Shown here: positions 56,119 to 57,123 of the stretch, one piece after another
Layout of the letters: the number at the start of each line of letters is the position of its first letter
How positions within the stretch are numbered: position 1 is the first letter of the stretch
NCBI GenBank assembly: GCA_000720995.1
Contig: JOEL01000041.1
Coordinates: forward strand, 1 to 57,123
Length of the DNA stretch: 57,123 nt
Source: Streptomyces celluloflavus
GTDB taxonomy: Bacteria; Actinomycetota; Actinomycetes; Streptomycetales; Streptomycetaceae
Direction: 5' to 3'
Program-made: the position numbers and the translations under genes
The notes under the pieces: model-generated
Told to the model about the DNA's origin: nothing
Databases searched by the model: none
Seen by the model: only the letters and a program-made list of their open reading frames with translations

Positions 56119-57123
56119 ATGGCTGACCCGATGGACGAGCGGACCCGGCGATCAGAGCCGGACCAGGACCTGCGGGCCGGGGAGTCCGGGGCTGCCGAGG
56201 GCGTGGCGGGGCGCCTCGCCGGGCTGCCGGCCGACCGCCGCTCGGCGGCCCTGCTCGACCTGGTCCGCGAGGAGACCGCGGGCCTGGCGGGCACGGACCC
56301 GCTCGGCATCGACCCGGAGATGGCCTACCGCGACTACGGCTACAACTCCCTGGCGGCCGTGGAGCTGACCAGTCGGCTGAGCCAGGCCACCGGCCTGGAA
56401 CTGCCGCTCACCCTGCTCTTCGACCACCCGACGGCGGCCGCCGTGGCGGAGCACCTGCTCGGCCTGCTCGGCTTCGCGCACCCCGAGGACGACGCCCCGG
56501 CGGCGGAAGCAGCGGACGCCGGCGCGGGCCCGGACCCCGACGATGACCCCATCGCCGTCGTGGGCATGGCCTGCCGCTATCCGGGCGGCGTGACCTCCCC
56601 CGACGACCTGTGGGACCTGGTGGCCGCCGGGCGCGACGTCGTCGCGGACTTCCCCCGCGACCGGGGCTGGGACCTCGACAACCTCTTCTCCACCGACCCC
56701 GAGCAGCCCGGCACCAGTTACGCCCGCACCGGCGGATTCCTCGACCCGGTCGCCGACTTCGACGCGGAGTTCTTCGGCATCGCGCGCCGCGAGGCCCTGG
56801 CGATGGACCCCCAGCAGCGGCTGCTCCTGCAAACCGTCTGGGAGACCCTGGAGAACGCGGGCATCGACCCCGGCGGCCTGAAGAAGTCGCGGACCGGCGT
56901 GTACGTGGGCAGCAGCGGCCAGGACTACGAGAGCGTGGCGCGGTCCGGCCCCGGCGAGTTGGAGGGTTACTGGGGCATCGGCTCCGCGGGCAGCGTCCTG
57001 TCGGGCCGGGTCGCCTACGCTTTCGGCTTCGAGGGGCCGGCTCTCACTGTCGACACGGCCTGTTCGTCATCGCTGGTGAGCGTGCACCTCGCCGTGCAAG
57101 CCCTGCGCCAAGGCGAGTGCACA
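56119..57123 (+). CDS. Type I modular polyketide synthase, N-terminal part (ACP-KS), runs off the window
   Basis: First 335 codons only; the frame is open to the window end. Residues 40-118 are an ACP (DYGYNSLAAVELTSRL, with Ser77 as the pantetheine site and Asn instead of Asp before it), and residues 143 onward are a ketosynthase (PIAVVGMACRYPGG, GGFLDPVADFDAEFFGI, active-site Cys315 in VDTACSSSLVS). Starting with ACP and no AT or loading KSQ means the starter must be supplied from outside, consistent with the nearby free-standing starter genes. ATG at 56119 with GGAGG six bases upstream; a GTG at 56107 is possible. Confidence 0.9.
   Translation, partial: MADPMDERTRRSEPDQDLRAGESGAAEGVAGRLAGLPADRRSAALLDLVREETAGLAGTDPLGIDPEMAYRDYGYNSLAAVELTSRLSQATGLELPLTLLFDHPTAAAVAEHLLGLLGFAHPEDDAPAAEAADAGAGPDPDDDPIAVVGMACRYPGGVTSPDDLWDLVAAGRDVVADFPRDRGWDLDNLFSTDPEQPGTSYARTGGFLDPVADFDAEFFGIARREALAMDPQQRLLLQTVWETLENAGIDPGGLKKSRTGVYVGSSGQDYESVARSGPGELEGYWGIGSAGSVLSGRVAYAFGFEGPALTVDTACSSSLVSVHLAVQALRQGECT

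Overview
The window is about 70% GC, with GTG and TTG starts, stop/start overlaps of the ATGA or GTGA type, and gene families typical of filamentous actinomycetes. It is almost certainly Streptomyces or a close relative, probably from an accessory-rich chromosome arm. Everything here was read by eye; no search was run, so family names rest on recognised motifs.

1-7.0 kb is a recombination-scarred accessory zone. It holds a NUDIX hydrolase, a complete IS630-family element with inverted repeats, a TA duplication and a split transposase, two orphan toxin/immunity pairs that each still carry the 3' tail of a HINT domain (VLAG.TPVLVHN), an integrase remnant, an XRE/TPR-like regulator, small unknown genes and a truncated XRE gene. 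7.2-15.4 kb is housekeeping-like: a MarR-ABC exporter operon, an ascorbate-type PTS (EIIA-EIIB fusion plus EIIC), a small unknown protein, and a divergent LysR/MFS pair.

15.5-29.8 kb is one long minus-strand operon. It encodes an Opp/Dpp peptide importer (including a permease-ATPase fusion), an S9 peptidase, two serine beta-lactamase-fold hydrolases, an M20 hydrolase, a GNAT acyltransferase, an N-succinylamino acid racemase (NSAR) homologue and a PucR regulator. The GNAT-NSAR-M20 set matches the known D-to-L amino acid pathway through N-succinyl intermediates, so the operon reads as uptake and full use of D-amino-acid-containing peptides, possibly from cell wall. A terminator-like hairpin lies in its leader. 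A secreted D,D-carboxypeptidase is encoded divergently next to it.

31.8-34.1 kb is a poorly conserved patch: three small membrane proteins, an Rhs fragment and a decayed IS630 transposase. An inositol-monophosphatase-family gene follows.

35.1-47.1 kb looks like an uncharacterised biosynthetic cluster with two divergent arms. The minus arm has a MilB/BlsM-like N-glycosidase, a dihydroorotate-dehydrogenase-like flavoprotein, a creatininase-like amidohydrolase, an ATP-grasp ligase and an MFS exporter. The plus arm has an ACP, a class III aminotransferase, a hotdog thioesterase, a FabZ-like dehydratase, a ketosynthase, a half-length ketosynthase-like protein, an acyl-AMP ligase and a luciferase-like flavoprotein. 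My inference is a beta-amino acyl chain made on an ACP by an aryl-polyene-like type II system and joined by ATP-grasp chemistry to a pyrimidine-derived piece.

47.4-57.1 kb is the edge of a second cluster, a type I polyketide locus: KAS III, LuxR regulator, Sfp-type PPTase, two SDRs, a DAO-family flavoprotein, a CFA-like methyltransferase, a free ACP, an alpha/beta-hydrolase-fold protein with an unusual active site, and the first 335 codons of a modular PKS that begins ACP-KS. The free-standing genes look like starter-unit machinery feeding the N-terminal ACP of the PKS.
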